Source: a virus. From it: 64,000 nt of DNA. The stretch spans positions 1 through 64,000 of IMG/VR virus record IMGVR_UViG_3300036851_000360; one strand, written 5' to 3'. Shown one piece after another: positions 34,837 to 44,360 of this stretch; position 1 is the first letter of the stretch, and each line of letters opens with the position of its first letter. Made by a program: the position numbers and the translations under genes. A model generated the notes under the pieces. The model worked only from the letters and a program-made list of their open reading frames with translations. It did not search any database and had not been told where the DNA came from.

Positions 34837-35250
34837 ATGGCGGAGACAGCGCAGATACCTGCCTGGGTGGCGGTCACCCCCCGGGCGGTTGTCGACTGCC
34901 ACTGGATCGCCCACCAGGTAGCCGCCGAGGTCGGCAGGGCGTCCGTCCACGGTGAGGTGTGCTCGATCCTCGACTGGGTCACCACAGACCTCCCCGACGA
35001 GGCCGCTGTTCATGCGCGGGTGGTAGGCGACGACACCAGCACTCTCGCGTGGCTCCTCGGGTTCACCCCCGTCCCGCCGATCGAGCTGCCCCGACGCAAC
35101 CCCGACGGCACCGTCGTGACAGTCGAGCAGGTCACGGCTGAGCTGCTGGTCGGGAAGACGGGGATGCCGGAGCAGCGCATCGCCGCCGAGAACCAGGCCC
35201 ACCGCCAGGTCGCCCGGTGGCGGCGTCTCGCGTCCCTGGTGCCGCACTAG
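34837..35250 (+). CDS. hypothetical protein
   Basis: A 137-residue rightward gene set against the leftward transfer block, its end facing the gene at 35247. Globular alpha/beta composition (VDCHWIAHQVAAEVGRASVH ... LLGFTPVPPIELPRRNPDG). ATG 34837; the frame is open further upstream, but only the part from here looks coding. No family recognised; it probably has its own promoter in the 34749-34836 gap. Confidence 0.6.
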   Translation: MAETAQIPAWVAVTPRAVVDCHWIAHQVAAEVGRASVHGEVCSILDWVTTDLPDEAAVHARVVGDDTSTLAWLLGFTPVPPIELPRRNPDGTVVTVEQVTAELLVGKTGMPEQRIAAENQAHRQVARWRRLASLVPH

Positions 35251-35579
35251 CGCCTCACTCGTGCGGCACCAGCGTCTTCGGCGGGTGCAGGTGTCCACTC
35301 CGCCGGCCGCTGCTCCGGGATCCGCGGCAACCCCGGGAAGTCGCCTTCCCGCGATCTGGCCCACTCGTCCCGGTCCCCGTACGGCGGGTACCGCACCTTC
35401 TGCAGCTCCGTGTACTCGCCGGGCAGTTCGTGGGTGCGGTGGTACTGGCCGCCGGCGTAGTCGTCGTAGGACTGCATCCGGTCCGAGCGGAGCTCGAGTG
35501 CCAACCGGGCGGCGACGACGAGTTCATGGTCGTGGGGGAGCTGCGACAGCTTCAGCCCCAGGTCTGCGGCGTCACTCAT
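35247..35579 (-). CDS. hypothetical protein coupled to relaxase
   Basis: A 110-residue protein whose ATG overlaps the relaxase stop (ATGA), so it is translated with it. N-terminal helix (DAADLGLKLSQLPHDHELVV) then a Tyr/Arg-rich region (YDDYAGGQYHRTHELPGEYT) and a Pro-rich tail. It may be a transfer accessory. No family recognised. Confidence 0.65.
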   Translation of the reverse strand: MSDAADLGLKLSQLPHDHELVVAARLALELRSDRMQSYDDYAGGQYHRTHELPGEYTELQKVRYPPYGDRDEWARSREGDFPGLPRIPEQRPAEWTPAPAEDAGAARVRR

Positions 35580-38500
35580 GCCCGTTCCCTCACTCGTGCC
35601 TGCTCGTCTGCCATCTCGGGTGCGGCCAGCCACCGGGTTTGCCGTTCGGCCTCTTCCTCCGCCGCCCGCATCTCGTCGGCGCGGTCACGGTCGGTGCGCT
35701 CAAGGAGGGACTCGCGGGCTCGTCTCACCGAGTCCGCCACCGCATCCGCTGCCGGCACTTCCCGCCGGATGCGTGGGTCGTGTTCCGTCGGATCCGCGAT
35801 CGCAACGTCGCGGATGTCCGCCACAGCTGTCTCGAGGGGCTTCCGCGGCACGGGCAGTTCATGGACGTGCTCGCCGACGAGATCTTCCTCGTGGATCGGG
35901 CGGCGTTCATCGTCGGCGACCCGGTCGGCTTCCTCCGCCGCCAACCACTCCGCCATCGTGGTCCGATCCTCTGGGCGGGCCAGGTCAACTTCGCGGCGCG
36001 CCAACTCCGCCTTGGCACGCTCACCCGAATCACGGGTGCCGGCGGTGTGGAGGAACCACGCGGTCCGCTCCTTGTCTGCGACCTCAAGGTTGAGCTTCAA
36101 CTGTTCGAGCTGTGCCGCTTCCTGTTCAGCCTTGACTGCCGCCTCGAGGACCCCCCGCTTCTCGTCGCCTTCGAGGGTTTCGGCGTGCGCCCGCCACAAC
36201 CCGACCTGGTTTCGACGGTCCGCCAACTGCTCGGAGGTGGCCGCGAGTTCGTCCGCGACATAGCGGGGGGCCCACAGCTGTTCCCGTTCCCATGCCGCGG
36301 CCCGGGCGAGAAGCTGCCCGTCGGACTGCATCGCCTCCTCCGGCCCGACATCCGGCAGGCCGAGAGCGTCGTGGGCGGTCGCCCAGATCGCGCGCTTCTC
36401 CGCCAGCCCTGCGGCGGGGGCAGGGCCGAGCGGGTCATGCTCGTCCGTGTACTCGGCGCCCTCCCGGGACGCGGCTGCCCAACCGGCGCGGGACTCCCAC
36501 ACCGCCCGCCGTAGCGGATCCTCCGGGACCGGCCCCAGTGTCTCCATCGCCCAGGGTGGACGTTCCTCCGCCACCCTTGCGCCGAGCTCGTGACGCCGCT
36601 CATCAGCCTTGTCGGCTTGTTTCTCAAGCCAACCGCGCCACACGTCGCTCACCCCGGCGGGGATGAGGTCCCGGTAGGAGGTGATCCGCGGGATCTGTTT
36701 CCCGAGGGTGTTGCGGATGCGGGCGTGCAGCACCTGCGCTGCTCTCTCAGCGCCAGCCAGGGACTTCCCTTCCAGCGCGTCGCGGAGCACGCCCTCGGGG
36801 TTGTGGCCAGAAACCTCCGCGTTGCGGAGGAGTCGCTCCACAGCGCTCATCGCCTGGTCCGCGGCCAGCGCCTCACGTTGTTCAGGGGTGATGACGCCTT
36901 CCGCGGCGAGCCGATCCAGGCGGGTTGAGGTCGCGCCGGCGGTGGCCTCGTTGATCCCAACGAGTAGCCGGTCGACGTTGCGGAAGGTGGACTGCTCGTC
37001 CTCGATGGCCTGCTCGCGCTGGGCGATCGCCCCCCGTTCCTCCTCGGCGTTCTTGAATGAGTCCGCGAGGACAGCCTTTGCGGTGCGACCCTCGACCTCC
37101 TGCGCTTCCCCGACGGGCGCGTCGGAGGCCAGCTGCTTGGTGGTGACCCACGCTGTGTTCGACTCCCGGCCGCGTGTCATCCCCACGTAGGTGCCGGTGA
37201 GGTCGTGCCCGGTGTCGACGGTGCGGCCCTGTGCGGCGTGCAGGGTGGAGGCGTAGGCGAGGGACAGGTGCTTCTCGACGTAGCTGGCGCTCAGAGTTAG
37301 CGCGACCCCCTTGCTGGTCTCCACCCGCAGTGCCCCGTCGGCGAGGAAATGAGTCACCCGGTACGTCTGCCGGTTGATCAACGGGAGAGGGTTACGGCCG
37401 AGGCGCCAACTGTTCTTTCGTGCCTGCACAAGGTCGCCGATCCCGGCGATGTTGCCGTCTTTGCCGAGACGTACACCGCGTTCGGACACCTTCCCCAACC
37501 GGACGAGCTCGGCCCGGAGCTGGGCGTTCACCTGGGCGGCCTGGTCGTTGCTGCGGACCAACAGCAGGGACTTTTTCCCTGCGAGGGTGTCCGCCAGCCA
37601 CGCCTGCCCTGCCTTGTGCTCGGCCTGTTCGGTTGTGCCGCAGCCACGCAACCGGCCGTGCTTGTCGTACTCGTCGAGGGCTGCGACATTCCCTTCACGC
37701 CACAGCAGCGACGCCGTGCGTTCCCACTCCTCCTGGAACCGCCACACCTGCGTCAGCTCGTAGGACCGTGCCGTGCGACGGAGATCAGCGAACACCCCAC
37801 CGGCCTCGACTGAACGCATCTGCCGTGCGTCGCCGACTGGCAGGAGTTTCGCCCCAACCTCCTCGCACCGCTGCACCAGATCGGCCATGTCCCGGGTGGA
37901 TGCCATCCCCGCCTCGTCCACCACGACCAGGTCACCGGCTCGCAGTTGTAGGGAGTCGTCGTTCTCGACCGCGAGGCGCCACCGGTCGAAGTTGAACGAC
38001 TCCACCCCCTCTTCAGCCATGACGTCGGCGGCGTTCTGCGAGGCGGCCAGCCCGAACGTGCGGCGGCCATGTTCGGCCCACGCGCCCGCGATCAGCCCGA
38101 CAGTTGTCGACTTGCCAGTACCGGCGGCAGCGGAGATGGTTTCCACGTAGGCGCCGGAGGTGAGGACGCCGCAGATCGCGGCCTCCTTGTCCGCCCCCAA
38201 CGTCTCGTCCGCCGCCTCGTTGTAGCGGCGGATGAACGCATCCACCTGCGCCTGGCTCAGCTTCGCCGCCCCAGTCCTGACAGCTGCCTGCTCAGCGATC
38301 CGCTCCTCGGCGATCTGCCCGACTGTGGCGAACTGGGCGGAACCGGGACGCTGGAACGCGGACAGATCACCGGCCAACCGGAACTCGGCTGGCAGGCCGT
38401 CAACCGACTCTTTGGCGACAACGACCTTGGCTTCGGCGAGGGCCTTGTCGGCGAGCCGCTCCAACATCGCGGGGATGTCACCGGCGGGGACACCGAGGTT

Positions 38501-39799
38501 CGCGGGGAGCGCACCCGAGATCGCGAAGATCAGATCGGAGCGGGTCCACACGTGCTCGTTTTTCCCGACTTCCCACAACGCCGCCTTGATCACCTGAGAG
38601 GGGGAGACTTCATCCGCCCGCCCTTGCCCCTTCAGCGCGAGGACGTCGTGGGCGACCTGCTCCAACCCGCCCACCATCTTCGTGCGGGCCTCACGCTCCC
38701 ACCGGTCCAACCGCTGTTCCGCGGTCTCCCCGGTGTGCGACTTCCCCTTCCTCGTCAACAGGGTGGCGCGTTCGGCGATGTACTGCCGCTCCAACGGCGA
38801 CACGGACCGGCCGTGCTGCTCCTCGTACTCGCGGATCAACTGCTCCGTCTTCGCGGTGACCGCGTGGGACCGCTTCGAAAACAGGTCCATGAGCTGCTGC
38901 GGCACACCCGCGATCTCGCGGATGATCCCGTCCTTGCGGGCGTCGCGGGTCACAAACCGGACCCCCAACGTGCGGGCGAGCTCGGCCTCCATGACCCGCT
39001 CACCCACCGCGGCGGCAGCCCACTTGTGCAGCGTCAACGCCGCCCCGTCGACCCGGCCCCACTTCCCATCAGCGCGTTCGTGAACGTTCAGGATCGCCTG
39101 GTGCACATGCAGCTGTGGATCCCGCTCCCGGGAGTCGTGCTGCAGGAACTGGGCGACGATGAACCCCTTCTGCTCCATCCAGCGACCCGCACCGGAGGAG
39201 TGGTTCCCAACCCGGGCGTACGCGTTCGCCTCGAGGTAGTCGACACTTGCCGACGCGCCAGCCATCGCTGCGCCCTCAACCGCGCTGAGCATGGCCCGCC
39301 ACGATGCCGCCTCCTGATGACGTCCTGCACCAGCGGCGACGTTCATCGCCCGCTCGAAGGCGACCGCCAGGAGGGTCACGGACTTCGGGACCGAGAAGGT
39401 GGCATCCCAGAACGCCACCGCCTGCCGCGACTCCCGCTCCGCCGCAGCCTGAAGTTCGGCTCGCCGCTCCGGGCCCGCATCGGGCTCCTTCGCGAGCGCC
39501 TCTTTGTAAATCTCGTCCGGTGACCGGTAGCGGCGGTGGGCGGGAGCCAACGCCCGCGCCTCCGCCCACATCTCCCGGTGATGGGTGGCCTCGTCGCGAG
39601 GGTCGAGCAGACGGGCGTAGATCGCCTCCATCAGATCGGAGTTGACCTCGCCCGCCAGCCCGAGAGCCTGGGCGCCCCGCCCATGCCAGCCGCCGGGCGG
39701 TTCACCCGCGGCTACGGCACCCGTGTAGTAGCCCTCCCGCCCGGTCGACACCGGTCCGGTCAGGTACCCCACCGAGTAGCCCTTGGTCACCTTGAACAC
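35576..39799 (-). CDS. traA: MobF relaxase-helicase (TraA/TrwC type)
   Basis: A 1407-residue conjugative relaxase that would nick one strand at oriT, stay bound to the 5' end and unwind it for transfer. The N-terminal TrwC domain has candidate tyrosines (Tyr8, Tyr12, Tyr24, Tyr25), the DATFSVPKSVTLL motif (about 132-144) and a histidine triad (His221 and His231/His233 in DPQLHVHQAI). The C-terminal SF1 helicase has Walker A AAAGTGKS (about 557-564), Walker B LVVVDEA (about 624-630) and late motifs STLHAAQGRTVD and YVGMTRGRESNTAW. Full length and intact. GTG 39799. Linked to a coupling ATPase upstream. Such an enzyme is unexpected in a phage genome. Confidence 0.93.
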   Translation of the reverse strand: MFKVTKGYSVGYLTGPVSTGREGYYTGAVAAGEPPGGWHGRGAQALGLAGEVNSDLMEAIYARLLDPRDEATHHREMWAEARALAPAHRRYRSPDEIYKEALAKEPDAGPERRAELQAAAERESRQAVAFWDATFSVPKSVTLLAVAFERAMNVAAGAGRHQEAASWRAMLSAVEGAAMAGASASVDYLEANAYARVGNHSSGAGRWMEQKGFIVAQFLQHDSRERDPQLHVHQAILNVHERADGKWGRVDGAALTLHKWAAAAVGERVMEAELARTLGVRFVTRDARKDGIIREIAGVPQQLMDLFSKRSHAVTAKTEQLIREYEEQHGRSVSPLERQYIAERATLLTRKGKSHTGETAEQRLDRWEREARTKMVGGLEQVAHDVLALKGQGRADEVSPSQVIKAALWEVGKNEHVWTRSDLIFAISGALPANLGVPAGDIPAMLERLADKALAEAKVVVAKESVDGLPAEFRLAGDLSAFQRPGSAQFATVGQIAEERIAEQAAVRTGAAKLSQAQVDAFIRRYNEAADETLGADKEAAICGVLTSGAYVETISAAAGTGKSTTVGLIAGAWAEHGRRTFGLAASQNAADVMAEEGVESFNFDRWRLAVENDDSLQLRAGDLVVVDEAGMASTRDMADLVQRCEEVGAKLLPVGDARQMRSVEAGGVFADLRRTARSYELTQVWRFQEEWERTASLLWREGNVAALDEYDKHGRLRGCGTTEQAEHKAGQAWLADTLAGKKSLLLVRSNDQAAQVNAQLRAELVRLGKVSERGVRLGKDGNIAGIGDLVQARKNSWRLGRNPLPLINRQTYRVTHFLADGALRVETSKGVALTLSASYVEKHLSLAYASTLHAAQGRTVDTGHDLTGTYVGMTRGRESNTAWVTTKQLASDAPVGEAQEVEGRTAKAVLADSFKNAEEERGAIAQREQAIEDEQSTFRNVDRLLVGINEATAGATSTRLDRLAAEGVITPEQREALAADQAMSAVERLLRNAEVSGHNPEGVLRDALEGKSLAGAERAAQVLHARIRNTLGKQIPRITSYRDLIPAGVSDVWRGWLEKQADKADERRHELGARVAEERPPWAMETLGPVPEDPLRRAVWESRAGWAAASREGAEYTDEHDPLGPAPAAGLAEKRAIWATAHDALGLPDVGPEEAMQSDGQLLARAAAWEREQLWAPRYVADELAATSEQLADRRNQVGLWRAHAETLEGDEKRGVLEAAVKAEQEAAQLEQLKLNLEVADKERTAWFLHTAGTRDSGERAKAELARREVDLARPEDRTTMAEWLAAEEADRVADDERRPIHEEDLVGEHVHELPVPRKPLETAVADIRDVAIADPTEHDPRIRREVPAADAVADSVRRARESLLERTDRDRADEMRAAEEEAERQTRWLAAPEMADEQARVRERA

Positions 39800-39805
39800 T
39801 ACGGT

Positions 39806-40006
39806 TCAGCTCCGCACCCGCGCGTACTGCTGCAGCCGGGCGTTCGGGGTCGCGTCGAACGTCCACGACGCCGGCGTGAGCAGCTCGCACACGTTGGCGA
39901 TCGCCGCCCGGGCGGCCTGCCGCGCCATGTCGGTGCGGTAACCCATCGGGTGGGTTTGCGCCCCCCACGAGTTCGGCACCCCCCACCGCACGTATCCGTT
40001 GTCCAT
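39806..40006 (-). CDS. small hypothetical protein upstream of relaxase
   Basis: A 66-residue protein (MDNGYVRWGVPNSWGAQTHP ... ARQAARAAIANVCELL), ATGA-coupled to the gene before it and ending 6 nt before the relaxase start. Its position directly ahead of the relaxase suggests an accessory or regulator, but no DNA-binding motif is certain. Confidence 0.65.
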   Translation of the reverse strand: MDNGYVRWGVPNSWGAQTHPMGYRTDMARQAARAAIANVCELLTPASWTFDATPNARLQQYARVRS

Positions 40007-40266
40007 CAGCGGGCCCGCCCGTCGGTGTTGTCCGGGCAGGCGGGCAGCCAAGAGATGACCTGCTCGGCGGTCAGGCCGACCCGCTCAAGGGCAGCGAAAT
40101 CGGCAGCGTCAGGGGTCTCGACGAAGTCGCCATACACGGCATGCCGTTGGATTCGGCCCTTCGCGTCGCCTGCGTCCGCCCACGCCCAGTTGAGTTCCTG
40201 CTCGGCGATCCGCTCGGCCCGCTCCTCGGCGGTGAGTTCGTCGTCAGGGTGGAAGTTCTCGGTCAT
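40006..40266 (-). CDS. small acidic helical protein
   Basis: An 86-residue acidic protein (DDELTAEERAERIAEQELNW ... LERVGLTAEQVISWL). It overlaps both neighbours by ATGA junctions. Function unknown; length and position match small accessory genes of relaxase operons. Confidence 0.65.
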   Translation of the reverse strand: MTENFHPDDELTAEERAERIAEQELNWAWADAGDAKGRIQRHAVYGDFVETPDAADFAALERVGLTAEQVISWLPACPDNTDGRAR

Positions 40267-40523
40267 CGGGCCCGTCCTTCCTCGGCGGGCTGGCCGCGGT
40301 ACTCGATCCACGAGGCCGTGCCGTACGGGTTCTCCGTGATCCAGTTGGCGCTGGCGTTTGCCAGCGCGTCGTCACGGTCGGCGCCGCGGATCCCGTCGTC
40401 GTGGCTGGTGCCGTTCGGCCAGTGCACGGTCACGTCGTGCCAGGGCTGGCCCTGCTGGGCCTGCCGTTCGGCGTAGGCCGCCTCGATCTCGGCCGCGATC
40501 TGCGGATCGGTCAGGTCTGCCAT
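40263..40523 (-). CDS. small hypothetical protein, first gene of relaxase operon
   Basis: An 86-residue protein (MADLTDPQIAAEIEAAYAER ... RDDALANASANWITENPYG). GAAGGAAG precedes ATG 40523. It begins the unit 40523 to 35247 that contains the relaxase. No family recognised. Confidence 0.65.
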   Translation of the reverse strand: MADLTDPQIAAEIEAAYAERQAQQGQPWHDVTVHWPNGTSHDDGIRGADRDDALANASANWITENPYGTASWIEYRGQPAEEGRAR

Positions 40524-40559
40524 GTGGATCTTCCTTCCTGTGTCGTTCACACCGCTGGA

Positions 40560-40689
40560 TTGGCCAATGCATCGGTGTGGCTTCCTTCTTTGAGCTGTTA
40601 TGGGATCTTGGGGACGTGTGGTGATCTTGAGTAGATGGATCTTGTGAGGTGAGTGGATCTAGATAGATAGAGATCGGTTAGAGGTTGTT
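40560..40689. promoter_or_regulatory. AT-richer repeat region; candidate oriT or operator
   Basis: The gap between the coupling-protein operon and the relaxase operon is clearly richer in A/T than its surroundings. It holds GATCTTG at 40604, 40623 and 40638 and GATCTAG at 40656, spaced 15-19 bp, plus an inverted pair gatct/agatc at 40656-40675. Such repeats next to relaxase genes are typical of transfer origins or regulator sites. It must also contain the promoter of the relaxase operon. The exact nick site cannot be told from sequence. Confidence 0.4.
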
Positions 40690-41370
40690 CTATGGCCTGC
40701 GGAGCTTGAGTTCTCGGTGCTTGCGTGCGTCCTCGAGCTGCTCGTCGGTAGGCGCCGGCGGGAGGCCGGTGGTGCTCCACGCTTCGGCGACCGCATGGAT
40801 GTGGCCGGCAAGCGGCGCCGCGAGGGGCTCCTTAGCTGCCTGACCTGCTGGTTTGTGGTCCTGAAGGCTGCACGACCCGAGGTGTTTGCGGACCCGCTCG
40901 ACCAGGCGCGGCATGGACTGGTCGTGCCACATGCCCTGCGCTACCGGGTCGTCCTGCGACCCGTACGCCTTCGCGTGGTACCGGCGCAGCCACAGGAGCT
41001 CTTCGATCAGCCAGGGGTGCCAGGCCCAGCAGGAGGGCAGTTCGTTCCCGGGATACCGCAGGTAGACGGCGTTCAGCCACGTCTCGAGGTCGCGCAGACG
41101 CTCGTCAAGTTTCTCGGGGTCTTCACCGACCTGCAGTAGCCACGCCCGTCCGTCGTCCTTCCCTCCTGGCGCGAGGAGGGCGACGAGGCCTTCCTCGAGG
41201 TGCCGGAAGGCCTTCCACATCCCCCGGAGTTCGTCGTCCCACCCGCGTGCGTCGCCCAGTTCCTGCAGCCGGCGGGAGTGCCGGTCGAGCTCCCGCCCGA
41301 TCGTCTGGGCGTCGAGCGGCTGGGTGGGCTCCTCGGGTGGGGGTCCTGCGGGAGGGTCAGTGGGTGGCAT
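40690..41370 (-). CDS. hypothetical transfer-associated protein
   Basis: A 226-residue protein following the coupling ATPase, overlapping it by 14 nt. The Pro-rich N-terminus is followed by a helical domain (IGRELDRHSRRLQELGDARG) and a Trp-rich core (CWAWHPWLIEELLWLRRYHA) with features like the DUF4913-type proteins of actinobacterial conjugative elements. Role unknown; operon context suggests DNA transfer. Confidence 0.7.
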   Translation of the reverse strand: MPPTDPPAGPPPEEPTQPLDAQTIGRELDRHSRRLQELGDARGWDDELRGMWKAFRHLEEGLVALLAPGGKDDGRAWLLQVGEDPEKLDERLRDLETWLNAVYLRYPGNELPSCWAWHPWLIEELLWLRRYHAKAYGSQDDPVAQGMWHDQSMPRLVERVRKHLGSCSLQDHKPAGQAAKEPLAAPLAGHIHAVAEAWSTTGLPPAPTDEQLEDARKHRELKLRRP

Positions 41371-43201
41371 TGGTCAGCTCCCGGTCGGGTGCGGCACCCA
41401 CGGGTACAGGTGTCTGTGGGTGGGTGGGTGCTGGGAGGTCGATGGGTGCGGGTGCCGGGAGCGCAACGGGGTGGGTGACCAGGTGGGTGGGAGATGGCCG
41501 GGAGAACACCCGGCGGGCACCCACACCCACGAGGCGGGTGAGAACCGATGGGTGTCGCTTCCACACGGGGATGACCCGCCCGATCACGATGGGCATGTCG
41601 CCCGTGTAGACGATGGCCTTCCACTTCGGGAGGCTCGCCAGTTGTCCCACGGACAGCACAGGCGCTTTGCGCACGGACGTGGAGGTGATGTCGCCGTCGC
41701 CGTTGCGGGTGACGACGGTTTCGTCGCGGTCGCCGGCGAGGTCGGAGAAGGCCTTCAGGCCACCGACGGCTTTGTTGCCGCCGATGTACATGAGCACGTT
41801 GGAGTTGTTGATGAGCCGCTCGGCTCCGGCCTCGCCGTACTTCGCGATCATGTCGGCGTAGGACTGGAACACCGGCATCAGCTGGATGCCGGAGCCGCCG
41901 AAGTCTCCGGACCAGTCGGGCAGCGGGACGGGGCAGACCCGGGCGGCCTCGTCGAGCGGGAACCGGATCGGCGGGTCGAGCCGCCCCCGGCACGCCCCCT
42001 CAAACGACGGCAGCGCTGCGAGACGGCGGGCTTCGCGGGCGATATACCCGGTCAGCGCTTGCAGCAGCGGAGCAGTGTTCGCCTCATGCCTGCCCAACAA
42101 ATACACGGTGCCCTTGCCGCGGATCAGTTCGGCAACGTTGAACGGGGCGGCCCCCTTGGTGGAGGCGGCCGCCGCCGGCGAGTGGAGCCACTGCAGTGCG
42201 GGCAAGATCCCGGTGGTGATGCTCGAGCGGGTGGTCGGGTTCAGGCCGATGAACTGATCGACGGCGGGCCGGAACGACGGGACCGGGGACGCCTGGAGAA
42301 GTTCATGTACCTCATCGCCGATGTGGTCGGGATTCGCGACCCAGCGGAGGATGTCGTGGCAGTCCCGGGTGCCCTCGGACAGGCCGGCGGCGTGGAGGAA
42401 CGCGGCGAACACCCGCCGGGACTGGGCATCCCAGTCCGCCGAGTCTCCGCGTACACCCTCCCGCTCGGGGATCATGTCTGCGGCCCGGTCGATCGCCACC
42501 GTGGGGTCGTCGCACCCGTGGACGGGGTCGAAGCTGATCGTGGAGTCGACTTCACCCACCCAGGCCGGGTTGTACACCCAGATGGGACCCGTCTTCGCCC
42601 GCAGCTCCCGGGTCTGGTCGTAGAGGTCGGTGCGGGTGGAGGTGGTGACTACGGCCCCGGGGGCGTCGATGACGGGGGTTCCGAGGAGGGCGGTCTTGCC
42701 TCGGCGGGGGCCCGCGACGATGAGTACGACGTCTTCGGCCGAAGCCCACACCCGCATCCCGGCCGCCCGACACAGCAGCACACCCAGCTCCCGGGTGGGT
42801 GTGCGCCACCGCTTCACCCACCCGGCATCCCGTAGGTGCGGGCGGACAGCGCGGGCCTTGCGGTGCATCGCCCACCAGGAGGTGCCGCGGGCGACCTGTA
42901 AGGGGGTGGCGACGCCCGAGCGCCGGCGGGCCTTCTCGCCCCACCGGGTGACGGTGCGGGCCGTCCCGCCGCGCCACCACACCACCCCCGCCACGCAGGC
43001 GACGCCTGCAATGGTGAGGACACCGGCGAGGGTGAGAGCCCCATGGCTCATGTACAGCCACGCGGAGACGCCGACACCGCCGCCGATGCCGACCTTGCGG
43101 GAACTGCCGGCCAGACCGCGCTTGAGCTTGCGGATCCAGTCGCCCACGAAGATGGCGGCGGCCACACCTGCGGTGACGAGGACGACGAACTCGGCGGTCA
43201 C
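41357..43201 (-). CDS. type IV coupling protein (VirD4/TraG-like ATPase)
   Basis: A 614-residue inner-membrane ATPase that would bring the relaxase-DNA complex to the transfer channel. Two N-terminal membrane segments (about residues 2-21 and 44-75) precede the motor domain with Walker A AGPRRGKTALLG (164-170) and Walker B RFPLDEAARV (415-420), plus TGILPALQWL and NNSNVLMYIGG motifs usual in TraG/VirD4 proteins. It is not an FtsK/TraB-type translocase. The C-terminal 60 residues are Pro/Thr-rich. GTG 43201 overlaps the upstream stop (GTGA); the longer ORF to 43282 is rejected. Confidence 0.9.
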   Translation of the reverse strand: MTAEFVVLVTAGVAAAIFVGDWIRKLKRGLAGSSRKVGIGGGVGVSAWLYMSHGALTLAGVLTIAGVACVAGVVWWRGGTARTVTRWGEKARRRSGVATPLQVARGTSWWAMHRKARAVRPHLRDAGWVKRWRTPTRELGVLLCRAAGMRVWASAEDVVLIVAGPRRGKTALLGTPVIDAPGAVVTTSTRTDLYDQTRELRAKTGPIWVYNPAWVGEVDSTISFDPVHGCDDPTVAIDRAADMIPEREGVRGDSADWDAQSRRVFAAFLHAAGLSEGTRDCHDILRWVANPDHIGDEVHELLQASPVPSFRPAVDQFIGLNPTTRSSITTGILPALQWLHSPAAAASTKGAAPFNVAELIRGKGTVYLLGRHEANTAPLLQALTGYIAREARRLAALPSFEGACRGRLDPPIRFPLDEAARVCPVPLPDWSGDFGGSGIQLMPVFQSYADMIAKYGEAGAERLINNSNVLMYIGGNKAVGGLKAFSDLAGDRDETVVTRNGDGDITSTSVRKAPVLSVGQLASLPKWKAIVYTGDMPIVIGRVIPVWKRHPSVLTRLVGVGARRVFSRPSPTHLVTHPVALPAPAPIDLPAPTHPQTPVPVGAAPDRELTNATH

Positions 43202-43452
43202 GACCGCGCCCCTGCCCGCTGGCTGTAGGTGTGGCGCAACTCCAGGGACGTCCCGAACGCGCAGATGAGCGCGAAGATCCATGACTGCGGTGTCGCGTAG
43301 ACGAGGACCGCACCCAGCGCGAGCGTGGACGCCCCCATGAACCCGGCGCTGAGGGCGCCTGCCGGGATGCTGATCCAGCTACGGGTGGTCACCCGGGAGA
43401 TGACGGAGAGGCCGACCGACAGAGCGAAGTACGAGAGCAGAAGGCTGATCAT
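43198..43452 (-). CDS. small membrane protein in transfer operon
   Basis: An 84-residue protein with hydrophobic helices at about residues 2-20, 27-50 and 53-68 (LLLSYFALSVGLSVI; GALSAGFMGASTLALGAVL; SWIFALICAFGTSL) and a basic tail. Overlaps both neighbours by 4 nt. Possibly part of a membrane complex with the coupling protein. Confidence 0.7.
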   Translation of the reverse strand: MISLLLSYFALSVGLSVISRVTTRSWISIPAGALSAGFMGASTLALGAVLVYATPQSWIFALICAFGTSLELRHTYSQRAGARS

Positions 43453-44360
43453 GCGGGCTGGTGTCCGTTCACGGAGAGGCTCTTCACGAGCTGCTTGGCG
43501 GTGTGCTCGGTGACGCCGAGCTTCTTCTGGAGGACGACACGACCGGCACCACCGGCGATGAGTTCGCGGGCCTTGTCGAGGTCAATGTCCCGTGGGGGTG
43601 CGACCGGACCTCGTGACGAGGTCTCCTTGCCTCGCGACGAAGTACCATCCGGTGTCGTCGTAGCCCGGGGTGCGGTCTGCCAGCGCAGCGACAGGCCGTT
43701 GTCGTCGACCTGGGAGAGATCGGGAACGACGACGTCCTCAACCCGCTCGAGCGCGGGGACGTCGACCCGGCCAACGGTGTGAGCGTCCTGTCGCCGTGCC
43801 CGCTCGACCCGGTACGACTCCCATGCTTCACGCGGGTCGGTGATGCCCTGGTCGATGGACCAGCGGCGGGCACCCAACGTGCGCCACGGGAAGTGCCGCC
43901 ACCGCTCGGCCGAGAACAGGGCCCCGGTGTCGTCGAGGCGGCCTTCGACGCTCAGCTGAATGTGGTGGGCGCGGCGGGTGTGCAAGCCCCACAGCCAGGG
44001 GCTGGACAGGGAGAACAGGGCGAACATGACCGCTGCCGGGCTGGGTGCCCAGCCGGTGGAGAAGTGGCTGTAGTTGACGGCGGCGGCCACACCTGCGAGG
44101 AGGTAGGACCAGCGCCGATACTTGGCGGCGGTGGCGGTGTCCTTCCGTAGGAGGGCGTCGTGGGCGTGCCACTGCACGTACAGGGAGATGGATTCGAACG
44201 CCGCCGCAGCCCCGCCGGCGATGACCACTGTCAGCGGGAACCAGTCCTGTCGGAACGCGTCGAGCCCGAACTGGAACTGGCCGTAGACGGCGAAGCAGGT
44301 GACGAGGGAGATTGGGGCGACGGTCCGCCAGGTCACGTCGTCGCTACGGCTGGTGTCCAT
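43449..44360 (-). CDS. DUF2637-like membrane protein with C-terminal helix-turn-helix
   Basis: A 303-residue protein. The N-terminal half has about four membrane helices in the pattern of DUF2637/SpdB-type plasmid-spread proteins of actinobacterial conjugative elements (VAPISLVTCFAVYGQFQFGL; FPLTVVIAGGAAAAFESISL; SYLLAGVAAAVNYSHF; VMFALFSLSSPWLWGL). The C-terminal part, after a flexible linker, ends in a putative helix-turn-helix (ARELIAGGAGRVVLQKKLGV then TEHTAKQLVKSL). It may bind DNA at the membrane during transfer. Family match is by pattern. Confidence 0.75.
   Translation of the reverse strand: MDTSRSDDVTWRTVAPISLVTCFAVYGQFQFGLDAFRQDWFPLTVVIAGGAAAAFESISLYVQWHAHDALLRKDTATAAKYRRWSYLLAGVAAAVNYSHFSTGWAPSPAAVMFALFSLSSPWLWGLHTRRAHHIQLSVEGRLDDTGALFSAERWRHFPWRTLGARRWSIDQGITDPREAWESYRVERARRQDAHTVGRVDVPALERVEDVVVPDLSQVDDNGLSLRWQTAPRATTTPDGTSSRGKETSSRGPVAPPRDIDLDKARELIAGGAGRVVLQKKLGVTEHTAKQLVKSLSVNGHQPA

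Noticed and set aside
38069-39523. 484-codon plus-strand ORF opposite the relaxase
   Set aside because: The minus strand carries intact relaxase and helicase motifs; this ORF has no recognisable pattern.
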